The notes: a model not told the origin generated them from the letters alone. 19,311 nt of DNA from Parcubacteria group bacterium GW2011_GWB1_42_6 (GCA_000997475.1 LCEC01000015.1:1-19311); one strand, 5' to 3'. Counted from the stretch's first letter, positions 1 through 6,814 are shown. A program made the numbers and translations.

Positions 1-692
1 TTCCCGATCGCGTTAAATTCAATTGCTCGTTCCAAGCGAATCTGTTCTTGCTTAAGCCCGAGATCATTAGCTATCTCGGCAAAAACCAGAGGCCATTCGC
101 TTTGCGGGACAATAGCAAAACGAGAACCGATCGGAGCTTTGTCGAACTTTCCGATTTTCTGGGCTTGGCGCAATTTCTCGATTATCGGAGAAAGCGGATC
201 ATCAGGAAAGACCTGGGAGCCATCGGTGTAATCCACTCCGCGGGAAAAGTCCGCCAGATACCAACCGTGTTTCAGGCAGTGGCTATCTGAAGCGATTTTT
301 CCCTCCTTTTCCCATCGGTAAAGATCCCGATCGGGCATAACCCATCCCTTGATCCGGCGATTCTCTCCGATTTCTTCGCCGGGAAGGAAAATCGGCTTCA
401 GGTTAAATTTGACCGCTCTGGCCAGATTTTCCGGAGTGAACCAGGCAGGAACAGGGTCAACCGTGATTTTTTTGCGGAATTTTCTGGAGAGGAGTTTCTG
501 CGTTTGAATAACCAGAGACTCCGAGAAAGAGATTTCCTCGCCTGAAATGTACGGATTCGGCTCCCTTCTCAAAAACCGCTTTAATTCTTCCAGCCACTTC
601 TTCCCCTGATCTCCGCATAGCTTATCGAAGAGATCATTCAGCAGTCCACGCACTTCAGGCAGACTGCATGCGCCGAGCATGTTTTCGAGCAT
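1..692 (-). CDS. Unrecognised protein, 3' end cut by window edge
   Basis: An open frame of 230 codons without a stop runs off the left edge, so only the N-terminal part is visible. The start at 692 is chosen because AAGGAG lies 7 nt upstream (a good Shine-Dalgarno site); a second in-frame ATG follows four codons later. The protein is soluble-looking and mixed-charge, with no signal peptide or membrane segment. Visible landmarks are an N-terminal helical stretch (residues about 1-40), a Trp/Tyr-rich middle (GWVMPDRDLYRWEKEG near residue 125) and SRFAIVPQSEWP near residue 190. I do not recognise the family and assign no function. It has its own promoter and lies beyond the terminator of the ribosomal cluster, so it is a separate transcription unit. 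Confidence 0.75.
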   Translation of the reverse strand, partial: MLENMLGACSLPEVRGLLNDLFDKLCGDQGKKWLEELKRFLRREPNPYISGEEISFSESLVIQTQKLLSRKFRKKITVDPVPAWFTPENLARAVKFNLKPIFLPGEEIGENRRIKGWVMPDRDLYRWEKEGKIASDSHCLKHGWYLADFSRGVDYTDGSQVFPDDPLSPIIEKLRQAQKIGKFDKAPIGSRFAIVPQSEWPLVFAEIANDLGLKQEQIRLERAIEFNAIG

Positions 693-727
693 GGTCAGCT
701 CCTTTTGGATAAATTGTGAATTTTAAG

Positions 728-778
728 GACCATCCCTCCCTTAAATAAGCTCAAAACAGGCTTACTGGGATTATGGTC
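728..778 (-). promoter_or_regulatory. Nested inverted repeats in the leader of the left-edge gene
   Basis: On the minus strand GACCA (778-774) can pair with TGGTC (732-728), with an adjacent TCCC/GGGA pairing inside. Within that, TAAGC pairs with GCTTA around a 9-nt loop. The predicted transcription start (about 774) falls inside the outer arm, so only the inner stems would surely be in the RNA. It could be an RNA leader structure or an operator; the sequence does not decide. No known riboswitch is recognised. Confidence 0.35.
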
Positions 779-780
779 TT

Positions 781-810
781 ATTATATATCCTTTAGACTC
801 ATTATGTCAA
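781..810 (-). promoter_or_regulatory. Sigma-70 type promoter for the left-edge gene
   Basis: Reading the minus strand, TTGACA (810-805) is followed after 18 nt by TATAAT (786-781). Both hexamers match the housekeeping consensus exactly. Transcription would start near 774, giving a leader of about 80 nt before the ATG at 692. This is the clearest promoter in the window. Confidence 0.85.
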
Positions 811-869
811 GCCCGAAGGAATTATCCCCGATGCCGAGTATTTAGATGGACGCGCCGCAATTGGCAATC

Positions 870-894
870 AAAAAAACCGCTTTTTGGCGGGTTT
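870..894 (-). terminator. Intrinsic terminator at the end of the ribosomal cluster
   Basis: On the minus strand CCGC (890-887) pairs with GCGG (880-877) around a 6-nt loop, extendable to AACC/GGTT with one bulge, and is followed by seven T (876-870). It lies 15 nt after the stop of the zinc-ribbon gene at 909 and before the promoter at 781-810, so it separates the two transcription units. The stem is short, so efficiency is uncertain. Confidence 0.7.
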
Positions 895-908
895 TATCAA
901 AAAGTTTT

Positions 909-1298
909 TTATTTTCCTGACTCCTTCTTCTTGCTGAATTTATCCGGATCGCCGAATCGAACGCTGCACCCGCAACATTCGTATCCTGTAATTCGCGAAT
1001 GGAAACCCGGACCAATCACTCCGTTGCTTTCGCGAAGCTCTTTATATTTTCCGCTTTCGCAAGATCGGCAAACGAAATTATTATTCCCTTTCTCCTCTTC
1101 TTCCTCTGCCACCATAGAATCTTTTGGAAAACCAAAATACGGCTTGAGTTTTAGACCTCCAACCCCCGGATCAATTTCCAAAACACTTTTCTCTTGTGTC
1201 TCTTCAGAACACAAGATAGTTGGTAATTCATCACGGGCTTCTTCGGGTCTTTTTCTCACCCGTCCCCTCGCGCGCAACCGAATCAGTCTTTCGCTCAT
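909..1298 (-). CDS. Small zinc-ribbon-like hypothetical protein (129 aa)
   Basis: The start at 1298 is preferred over an upstream one at 1328 because GGGAGG sits 6 nt before it. The N-terminal 25 residues are very Arg-rich (MSERLIRLRARGRVRKRPEE), residues 65-70 are an acidic run, and the C-terminal half carries two Cys pairs, C77-x2-C80 and C108/C109-x-C111, about 30 residues apart, as in a zinc ribbon. The basic N-terminus suggests nucleic-acid contact, but I recognise no named family. It is the last gene before the terminator at 870-894. Its first 68 nt overlap another open frame of protein-like composition (see the next gene), so the true boundaries in this stretch are less certain than elsewhere. 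Confidence 0.55.
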   Translation of the reverse strand: MSERLIRLRARGRVRKRPEEARDELPTILCSEETQEKSVLEIDPGVGGLKLKPYFGFPKDSMVAEEEEEKGNNNFVCRSCESGKYKELRESNGVIGPGFHSRITGYECCGCSVRFGDPDKFSKKKESGK

Positions 1299-1361
1299 AA
1301 TCAACCTCCCACTTCGCCTTCGGTTCAATGACGGAATCTGGATCCTCCGCCATCCATTTCT

Positions 1362-1499
1362 TCAAATTCCCCTTGGAAAAAATAATCTTCTTCGCGGGGA
1401 TTCCTTCTCTGCCAATCGTTTGGCGGCTTGATCAAGCCTCCGGGCAAGCGATGTCTTCCTGCCGGATGGAACCAATCCAGACTTTTTGTTTTTTGGCAT
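1362..1499 (-). CDS. Small basic hypothetical protein, possibly frameshifted
   Basis: The ATG at 1499 has a strong GGAGGAG site upstream and begins MPKNKKSGLVPSGRKTSLAR, a Lys/Arg-rich N-terminus. In this frame the protein ends after 45 residues with a low-quality tail (SPRRRLFFPRGI). From about 1425 down to the stop at 1231 another frame stays open and reads more like real protein (IPAKKIIFSKGNLKKWMAED, then a tail containing WEVDYE). A one-base shift near 1400-1425 would join the two into a protein of about 90 residues. Either the gene is frameshifted (real or a sequencing error) or these are overlapping short genes. No family is recognised. It follows map by 32 nt in the same direction. 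Confidence 0.45.
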   Translation of the reverse strand: MPKNKKSGLVPSGRKTSLARRLDQAAKRLAEKESPRRRLFFPRGI

Positions 1500-1531
1500 A
1501 ACCTTCTCCTCCGTGAAAAGAACTTCCATCT

Positions 1532-2335
1532 TTAAATTTCCGTCAAAATCTCGCATCCGTCTTTGGTCACGACGATCGTGTGCTCAAAATGGGCGGCGAT
1601 GGAACCGTCTTTTGTTTCAAAAGAATATTTATCTTTGCCTTTTTTAATGCCTTGTCCGCCGGCCGAAAACATCGGCTCGATAGCTAAAGTCATTCCTTCT
1701 TCCAGAATTACTTCCTTGCCCGGCCAGCCTTCGCTGAAATTGGGAATTTCGGGCTCTTCATGAAGTTCGTTGCCAACGCCATGCCCAACCAATTCCCGAA
1801 TCACCGAAAATCCGCGGCTTTCGGAATATTTTTGAATAGCCGCCGAAATTTCGCTCAATTTTCTGCTGGGCTTAATCAAATCAATCGCCGTGTCAAGCGC
1901 GCCCTTGGTGGTTTGTAAAAGTTTTTTGGATTGCTCGGATATTTTTCCCGCCCCAACGCTGATTGCCGCGTCCGTATACATCCCGGGCTCCCCTTGGCAG
2001 CCCTGCGAAAAAGGGCATCCCCCGCAATGTTCCGGAGGAAAAAGAATTCCCAAATCCAAGCCGACCACATCGCCTTCTTTAATTTTTCTTTTTGAAGGAA
2101 GACCGTGAACTATCTGTTCGTTTATTGAAACGCATAAAGCCGAAGGAAATCCCTGATAACCCTTGAAAGCCGGCAAAGCTCCTTTTTCAAAAATCAAATC
2201 TTCGGCCAATTGATTGAGCCATTCAGTGGCCACGCCCGGCTTTGTCTCTTTGGCCAGAGCGCTTAAAACAGACGCCAAAATTTTTCCCCCCTGGCGCATG
2301 ATTTCTATTTCTTTTGGAGTTTTGATTGAAATCAT
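1532..2335 (-). CDS. map: Type I methionine aminopeptidase
   Basis: Removes the initiator methionine from nascent proteins in the cytosol; a dinuclear metal enzyme of the pita-bread fold. 267 residues, close to the usual 250-290. All five metal ligands are visible: D94 (VGLDLG), D122 (MYTDAA), H185 (VGHGVGNELHEEP), E220 (AIEPMF) and E251 (HFEHTIVVT), with the substrate-side His at 77 (IVHGLP). Between the two Asp ligands there is an unusual Cys-rich insertion, CGGCPFSQGC (C104, C107, C113), instead of the short loop of typical enzymes. The gene follows adk as in the spc operon of many bacteria, but here a four-helix-bundle gene sits between them. The ATG lies 12 nt from one arm of the flanking repeat and has no clear Shine-Dalgarno site. 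Confidence 0.96.
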   Translation of the reverse strand: MISIKTPKEIEIMRQGGKILASVLSALAKETKPGVATEWLNQLAEDLIFEKGALPAFKGYQGFPSALCVSINEQIVHGLPSKRKIKEGDVVGLDLGILFPPEHCGGCPFSQGCQGEPGMYTDAAISVGAGKISEQSKKLLQTTKGALDTAIDLIKPSRKLSEISAAIQKYSESRGFSVIRELVGHGVGNELHEEPEIPNFSEGWPGKEVILEEGMTLAIEPMFSAGGQGIKKGKDKYSFETKDGSIAAHFEHTIVVTKDGCEILTEI

Positions 2336-2346
2336 TTTAACATCTT

Positions 2347-2764
2347 AACATATTAGCATATTAACATATTAACAGAATTCAAAATCGCTTCAGAGATTGC
2401 AGACGCTTCCAGAGCATCGCTCCGATTTCATCTGCTAAAATAACTAAGCCAGTATATTCTTTTTCAGAAATATATTTTTCTTTATAAGAAAAATTAAGAA
2501 GATATTTTGATTCCTTGAGAGAGCCATAGGATATTTCCCAGAAATTTTTCTTTACTTGGCTTCTTTGCCTGGCAAATCCTTCTATAAAATTCAAGATAAC
2601 GGATAAAGACGAACGTCTTATTTGAGAAACTATGCCGAATATTTCGGATTTTGGAAATTTTAACGTTAGCCGATAAACGCCGTGAGCGAATTCATCCATT
2701 TTAAACTTTAGTTTCTCAATAAAATTATTGTCCATTTGTTAACATGTCAATATGTTAATATGTT
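2347..2764 (-). mobile_element. Inverted-repeat element enclosing a four-helix-bundle gene
   Basis: Two 28-nt arms, 2347-2374 and 2737-2764, are inverted copies identical at 25 of 28 positions. In the minus-strand RNA 27 of 28 positions can pair, two of them as G-U. They enclose only the 118-residue four-helix-bundle gene, whose ATG lies one base inside the arm. The outer arm overlaps the last codons and stop of adk. This is the architecture of 23S rRNA intervening sequences (a terminal stem plus an S23-type gene), here inside an mRNA. No target-site duplication is evident. Related arms without the gene occur at 10770-10842, 11793-11865, 17110-17176 and, in part, 19181-19211. Mobility is inference. 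Confidence 0.6.
2379..2735 (-). CDS. Four-helix bundle protein (23S rRNA intervening-sequence / S23 family)
   Basis: 118 residues with the hallmark of the family (TIGR02436-like): an N-terminal helix (KLKFKMDEFAHGVYRLTLKF), then FPKSEIFGIVSQIRRSSLSV and the NFIEGFAR motif, and two further amphipathic helices. Members are small pentameric helical-bundle proteins first found in intervening sequences of 23S rRNA; the fold is shared with the Avd accessory protein of diversity-generating retroelements, but no reverse transcriptase or template repeat is present here. Molecular function is not established. It interrupts the adk-map pair of the spc operon, lies in the operon direction and is enclosed by 28-nt inverted repeats (2347-2374, 2737-2764). 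There is no Shine-Dalgarno site; the ATG follows the repeat directly. The composition is more AT-rich than the ribosomal genes around it. Confidence 0.9.
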   Translation of the reverse strand: MDNNFIEKLKFKMDEFAHGVYRLTLKFPKSEIFGIVSQIRRSSLSVILNFIEGFARQRSQVKKNFWEISYGSLKESKYLLNFSYKEKYISEKEYTGLVILADEIGAMLWKRLQSLKRF

Positions 2765-3429
2765 TTGATCTTCTCCAGAATCTCTTTATACACATCTTCT
2801 ATCGATTGCTCGCCGTTTATTTTTATCAATTTTCCTTCCTTTTGATAGAAGTCTATCACCGGCGCGACTTCTTTTTCAAAGAGATCAAGACGCAAATTTA
2901 TCGCTTCAGGCGTGTCATCGGCGCGAGTTATAAGTTCCCCGCCGCATTTGTCGCATTTTTCAAGAGTTTTATAGCGCCCGACATACGGAATCAATTGTCC
3001 GCATTCGCGGCAATTTCTTCTTTTGGTTAATCGGTTAAAGGCTTCCTCGCGCGAAATATCAATAAGCAAAGCTCTGGCATTTTCTTCCCATTCATACCAC
3101 TCAAGCGCTTGACGCAAAAGCTCGGCCTCGCCGATCATTCTCGGGCTGCCGTCAAAAACAATGCCTTTGAAATTTTTATTCTCCTTGTTTTTTATGTCCT
3201 CCAAACGATTAATCCATTGTTGAAAAATCAAAGTGGTCGGAACCAGCTTTCCTTCTTTCATCACCCTGTCCGCTTTGCGGCCGCTGAAAGAATCCATATT
3301 TTTCAGGTCTCTCAACATTTGCCCGCTGCCTACATAAATAAAACCGAACTCTTTAACCAAAAGTTCGGCCTGCGTGCCTTTGCCGCTTCCGGCGCGGCCA
3401 AGAAAAGTGAAGATTTGAGGAGATGACAT
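2755..3429 (-). CDS. adk: Adenylate kinase, zinc-binding LID type
   Basis: Catalyses ATP + AMP = 2 ADP in the cytosol. 224 residues, normal length. The P-loop GRAGSGKGT is at residues 11-19 (Arg where Pro is common). The AMP-binding segment has FDGSPR at 92-97, where most family members have DGFPR. The LID domain holds four Cys (C140, C143, C159, C162) in the Cys4 zinc arrangement of Gram-positive-type enzymes, followed by TRADDTPEAINLRL with the catalytic Arg/Asp. The gene follows secY, as in most spc operons. Its last three codons and TAA fall inside the arm of the four-helix-bundle element, so the C-terminal KTY is repeat-encoded. Start ATG at 3429 has no Shine-Dalgarno site and follows a palindromic spacer. 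Confidence 0.96.
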   Translation of the reverse strand: MSSPQIFTFLGRAGSGKGTQAELLVKEFGFIYVGSGQMLRDLKNMDSFSGRKADRVMKEGKLVPTTLIFQQWINRLEDIKNKENKNFKGIVFDGSPRMIGEAELLRQALEWYEWEENARALLIDISREEAFNRLTKRRNCRECGQLIPYVGRYKTLEKCDKCGGELITRADDTPEAINLRLDLFEKEVAPVIDFYQKEGKLIKINGEQSIEDVYKEILEKIKTY

Positions 3430-3505
3430 AGTTAATCAGTTATCAGTTGGTTAGTTGGTTAGTTTAAACCAATAACTAATAAACTAATCAACTAAAAAAC
3501 TATTT
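3430..3505 (-). repeat. secY-adk spacer: imperfect palindrome centred on TTTAAA
   Basis: The whole gap between the secY stop and the adk start consists of iterated GTTAGTTGGTTAGTT-like words on one side and the inverted counterpart (AATAACTAATAAACTAATC) on the other, meeting at TTTAAA (3463-3468). A related spacer lies between rpsN and rpsH (7202-7282), also with GTTTAAAC near its centre. No promoter or terminator is seen. Confidence 0.6.
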
Positions 3506-4786
3506 TTAGAATCCTTCGTAATCTCTCATTGTGAGTTGAGATTCAATCTGCCGGAGAGTTTCCAGGACCACGGAAACGACAATCAAGAGAGAAGTTCCGC
3601 CGACGGTAAAAGTATTAATATTGGTGGCGGCCTGCACGACTGTTGGCGCAACCGCGATTATGCCAAGGGATATCGCGCCCGCGAGTAAAATTCTGTTGAG
3701 AATAAAATTCAAGAAATCGGCTGTCGGCCGGCCCGGCCTGATGCCCGGAACAAATCCGCCCATTCTTTGAAGATTTTTGGAAATGGCTTTGGGGTCAAAA
3801 GTCACAGCCGTATAGAAATAAGTGAATAGCACCACCAAGGCAAAATACAAAGATCCGTAGACAAGCTGATTTTGCTGCAAAACATCGCGCATAAATCGGC
3901 CGACTGAAGCAAGCCAGGCAATGCTCACATTGGCCAAAAAACTTCCGATCAAACCCGGAAAAAGCAAAATTGAAAGCGCGAAAATTATCGGGATAACGCC
4001 AGCCGGATTTATATTCAGAGGCAGATAGGTTGAGACTCCGCCATAAACCCGATTTCCGCGGATTCTTTTGGCGTAAGAAACCGGAATATTCCTTCGGCCC
4101 TCCGTAATAATCACCACCCCGACAATCATTAAGAGAGCGATAACCAAAAAACCGATGTAAGCGGGAATCTGGCTTGGATCAAAAGTGGCAACAGTTTGGC
4201 GAATATTAGTCGGTAAGTCGGCTACGATGCCGGCAAAGATCAAGAGAGAAACTCCGTTGCCGATTCCTTTTTCGGAAATTAATTCTCCAAGCCACATTAA
4301 AAATACCGTTCCCGACGTAATAATAATTATGGTTGTCGCCAACTGAAAAAGACTTGCCATAGCCACAATTCCCTGATTCTTCAAAATCATAATCATGGCG
4401 TAACTTTGCAAAACAGCCAAAGGAACCGAAATAATCCGGCCATATTGATTGAATTTCTGACGTCCTGCCTCGCCTTCTTCTTTGTAAAGAGCTTCCAGTT
4501 TGGGAAAAATCATCGTCAAAAGCTGCATAATGATAGTGGCCGTAATATAGGGCCCCAAACCAAGCATCGCGATTGAAAAATTGCTCATTGCTCCGCCCGT
4601 AAAAACATTAAGCAGGCCAAAAAGTTGGTTATTTTCAAAAAACGATTTCAATCGCTCAACATCAATCCCCGGAACCGGAATGGAAGCGACTAACCTGAAA
4701 ATAACCAAAATGCCCAAAACAAAGAGAACTTTATCGCGAAGATCTTTCACTTTGAAAATCTGAAGAAATTTTTGCCAAGCGTTCAT
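3506..4786 (-). CDS. secY: Preprotein translocase channel subunit SecY
   Basis: Forms the ten-helix protein-conducting channel with SecE/SecG in the cytoplasmic membrane. From the ATG at 4786 the protein is 426 residues and begins MNAWQKFLQIFKVKDLRDKV, matching the usual SecY N-terminus; a TTG eight codons upstream (4810) would add residues encoded by the spacer and is not preferred. Diagnostic segments: IPVPGID in the plug region after helix 1, GGAMSNFSIAMLGLGPYITA of helix 2, the VSYAKRIRGNRVYGG cytosolic loop, the long hydrophobic helices, and the GGFVPGIRPGRPTADFL loop near the C-terminus. It follows rplO as in spc operons. Confidence 0.97.
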   Translation of the reverse strand: MNAWQKFLQIFKVKDLRDKVLFVLGILVIFRLVASIPVPGIDVERLKSFFENNQLFGLLNVFTGGAMSNFSIAMLGLGPYITATIIMQLLTMIFPKLEALYKEEGEAGRQKFNQYGRIISVPLAVLQSYAMIMILKNQGIVAMASLFQLATTIIIITSGTVFLMWLGELISEKGIGNGVSLLIFAGIVADLPTNIRQTVATFDPSQIPAYIGFLVIALLMIVGVVIITEGRRNIPVSYAKRIRGNRVYGGVSTYLPLNINPAGVIPIIFALSILLFPGLIGSFLANVSIAWLASVGRFMRDVLQQNQLVYGSLYFALVVLFTYFYTAVTFDPKAISKNLQRMGGFVPGIRPGRPTADFLNFILNRILLAGAISLGIIAVAPTVVQAATNINTFTVGGTSLLIVVSVVLETLRQIESQLTMRDYEGF

Positions 4787-4870
4787 AATGCGGCGACTGG
4801 TTATCAGCAACCAGCGACTAGTCGGAGTTTTGTTTTAGCAATTTGAATTTATCAGTGTAGCAGCTAATTA
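4787..4870 (-). repeat. rplO-secY spacer with short palindromes
   Basis: The 84-nt gap holds CTGGTT/AACCAG (6-bp stem, 6-nt loop) next to the palindrome CGACTAGTCG, and AATTAGTAATTAG words near rplO. It resembles the other palindromic spacers in build but I could not match it to one family. No clear Shine-Dalgarno site precedes secY. Confidence 0.4.
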
Positions 4871-5317
4871 CTAATTGCCAATCGCTGATTTATGTTTAAT
4901 GCTTCCCCCGACTTTTTCGATTTTTTCTTTAGCGCTTTGGGAAAAAGAGATATTTTCAAAAACGAGTTTCTTTTTCAAATCGCCGTCTCCCAAAATTTTA
5001 ACTTCCGGCGCCCTGCCTTTTATTCTACCAATCAATCCTTTTTGAAGCAAAACTTGCGGAGAAACGGTTTCGTTTTCTTTAAAATTGTTTTCCAAGTCCT
5101 GCAAATTCAAAATCGCGGCTTTTGGCGAAGCTTTGAATTTATAACCGCGCTTCTTGGGAATCTTTTTCAAGGCATCGCGCCATTCCGGCCTTAACTTTCG
5201 GCCGGATCTCGCTTTTTGCCCCTTGGTTCCTTTGCCGGAAGTTGTTCCTCTTTTTCCGCCGCGGCCAACACGCGTTTTTCTTTTATTGGAATCGGATTTA
5301 ATTTCGTTTAATTGCAT
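4871..5317 (-). CDS. rplO: Large-subunit ribosomal protein L15 (uL15)
   Basis: 148 residues. The N-terminus MQLNEIKSDSNKRKTRVGRG followed by GGKRGTTSGKGTKGQKARSG is the Gly/Arg-rich extension that threads into the 23S rRNA. The globular C-terminal half (residues about 70-140) binds near helices of domain II. Residues after about 140 (HKSAIGN) run into the spacer and may be a repeat-derived tail. It follows rpsE after only 12 nt, leaving no room for rpmD (uL30), which normally sits between them. Confidence 0.96.
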   Translation of the reverse strand: MQLNEIKSDSNKRKTRVGRGGKRGTTSGKGTKGQKARSGRKLRPEWRDALKKIPKKRGYKFKASPKAAILNLQDLENNFKENETVSPQVLLQKGLIGRIKGRAPEVKILGDGDLKKKLVFENISFSQSAKEKIEKVGGSIKHKSAIGN

Positions 5318-5329
5318 ATTTTTGGCGAT

Positions 5330-5797
5330 TTATTTTTTCAGAGCTTTTATTTTTTTCAACGCCTCAACAGCCGCTCTGGCATTATTGATTTTATTGGTTG
5401 ATTTGCTCAAAATTTTTGCCGAAATATTCTCTATGCCGGCCAGTTCGCAAATCGCCCTTAAAGCTCCTCCAGCCACCAGTCCGGTTCCGGTCGGAGCCGG
5501 TTTGAGAAAAACTTTGGCTGAAGCGTATTTGGCTTCAATTTCATGAGGAATAGTCGAACCTTTCAAAGGAAAAATAATTAGATTTTTTTTAGCGTCGGAA
5601 ACAGCCTTTTCCACCGATTGGGAAACATCCAGGCCTTTGCCCAAACCGATTCCAACCGATCCTTTTTTATTGCCTACGGCCACCGTCGCCCTGAAACTAA
5701 AACGCCGCCCGCCCGCGACCACGCGGGTCACCCGAGCAACATCTAAAACTCTTTGGTCAAATTCAGATTTTTCAATTTTGTTATGTGGTCTTGCCAT
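5330..5797 (-). CDS. rpsE: Small-subunit ribosomal protein S5 (uS5)
   Basis: 155 residues. The N-terminal double-stranded RNA-binding-like domain shows RVTRVVAGGRRFSFRATVAV and GNKKGSVGIGLGKG; the C-terminal domain has KPAPTGTGLVAGGALRAICE. S5 sits at the mRNA entry side of the 30S subunit and helps translational fidelity and mRNA unwinding. The protein is slightly shorter than the E. coli one. It starts 4 nt after the rplR stop, so the pair is likely translationally coupled. Confidence 0.97.
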   Translation of the reverse strand: MARPHNKIEKSEFDQRVLDVARVTRVVAGGRRFSFRATVAVGNKKGSVGIGLGKGLDVSQSVEKAVSDAKKNLIIFPLKGSTIPHEIEAKYASAKVFLKPAPTGTGLVAGGALRAICELAGIENISAKILSKSTNKINNARAAVEALKKIKALKK

Positions 5798-5801
5798 AAA
5801 T

Positions 5802-6158
5802 TTAAAATTTCAATCCGCCCTTTCTGGCTCCCTCGGCAACGGATTTGATTCTTCCGTGATATTTATATCCCCCCTTGTCAAAAATAGCTTCTCCAATTTT
5901 TAACTCTCCACCTTTTTTCGCGATCTCTCCGCCAACCAGTTGAGCCGCTTCGGATTTATTTCCTTTTATTTTTATGTCCAGGTCGCTGGCGCTGGCCAAA
6001 GTTTTCTGCGCCGCGTCATCAATCAATTGAGCGTAAATATGTTTATTGCTTCTGAAAACGGAAAGACGGGGCCTGGATTGAGTGCCAAAAATATTGGCGC
6101 GCGTCCGGCGAGCCCTTCTCATTGTCTTTTCTTTTTTTGTTCTGACAATTTGACTCAT
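5802..6158 (-). CDS. rplR: Large-subunit ribosomal protein L18 (uL18)
   Basis: Binds 5S rRNA together with L5 in the central protuberance. From the ATG at 6158 it is 118 residues, the usual length; a TTG at 6185 would add nine residues and is not needed. Family signature: RRARRTRANIFGTQSRPRLS followed by VFRSNKHIYAQLIDD, and the C-terminal FDKGGYKYHGRIKSVAEGAR. No Shine-Dalgarno site is apparent upstream of 6158. The short gaps on both sides place it firmly in the spc block between rplF and rpsE. Confidence 0.95.
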   Translation of the reverse strand: MSQIVRTKKEKTMRRARRTRANIFGTQSRPRLSVFRSNKHIYAQLIDDAAQKTLASASDLDIKIKGNKSEAAQLVGGEIAKKGGELKIGEAIFDKGGYKYHGRIKSVAEGARKGGLKF

Positions 6159-6193
6159 AAAAGTATTTACAGCGAATTTTTCCAAAAACCGCC

Positions 6194-6739
6194 CTAGAAC
6201 CCTTCTTTGACGGCTTTTTTGCCGGCTTTTAATTTTATCATTTCTCCTTGATACCTGATACCTTTTCCCTTGTAAGGTTCCGGCTCTTTCAAAGCGCGAA
6301 TATTGGCAGCTGTTTGCCCAACCAGTTCTTTGCTGATTCCGGAAACGCTAATGATATTTTTTTCAATTTTAAAATCAATTCCCGGCACGGCATCAAATTT
6401 GACCGGATGAGAAAAGCCCAAATTAAAAATTAAATCCTTGCCCTGCAAAGCAGCCTTATAACCGATTCCTTGAATTTCAAGATTTTTTGAAAAACCTTTT
6501 TCCACCCCCCAAATCATATTGGCCGCCAAGGCCCGAATCAATCCCCACAGGGCAGCCGATCTTTTTGATTGGCGGGCGATTGAAAAACTAAGATTATTCT
6601 CCTTGATTTCCGCCTTTATTTCAAAAGGAATTATTTGAGACAATTCCCCTTTTGGCCCTTTGGCAGACAACAAATCGCCGCTGATCTTAACTTCAACGCC
6701 TTTGGGAATTTCAATTGTTTGATTGCCGATTTTTGACAT
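6194..6739 (-). CDS. rplF: Large-subunit ribosomal protein L6 (uL6)
   Basis: 181 residues, two tandem L6 folds. N-terminal half starts MSKIGNQTIEIPKGVEVKIS; the C-terminal half carries LEIQGIGYKAALQGKDLIF and the conserved KEPEPYKGKGIRYQGE that contacts the sarcin-ricin region of 23S rRNA near the factor-binding site. The ATG at 6739 is preceded by GCGAGGAGATT, a clear Shine-Dalgarno site, which belongs to the inner arm of the palindromic spacer 6743-6814 and can be paired in the mRNA. Confidence 0.97.
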   Translation of the reverse strand: MSKIGNQTIEIPKGVEVKISGDLLSAKGPKGELSQIIPFEIKAEIKENNLSFSIARQSKRSAALWGLIRALAANMIWGVEKGFSKNLEIQGIGYKAALQGKDLIFNLGFSHPVKFDAVPGIDFKIEKNIISVSGISKELVGQTAANIRALKEPEPYKGKGIRYQGEMIKLKAGKKAVKEGF

Positions 6740-6742
6740 AAT

Positions 6743-6814
6743 CTCCTCGCTGATTACGAATAAATCTCTCCAATTGCGAATGAATCTCTAATTCTATTCG
6801 TAATTGGCAAAAAG
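6743..6814 (-). repeat. AATTACGAAT-family palindrome carrying the rplF ribosome-binding site
   Basis: It fills the rpsH-rplF gap. On the minus strand the outer arm CAATTACGAATA, just after the rpsH stop, pairs with TATTCGTAATC near rplF. Outward of that, CTTTTT can pair (with wobbles) with the GAGGAG that is the rplF Shine-Dalgarno site. Between the arms lie further copies of the CAATTGCGAATGAAT word. Same family as 8624-8732 and 14631-14730. Confidence 0.75.

Noticed and set aside
931..1431. 166-codon open frame on the plus strand
   Set aside because: It is antisense to the zinc-ribbon gene and its neighbour, has no ribosome-binding site and no recognisable domain; composition fits a shadow frame.
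2379..2735. Diversity-generating retroelement accessory gene (avd)
   Set aside because: Same fold family, but no reverse transcriptase, template repeat or variable repeat is present in the window.
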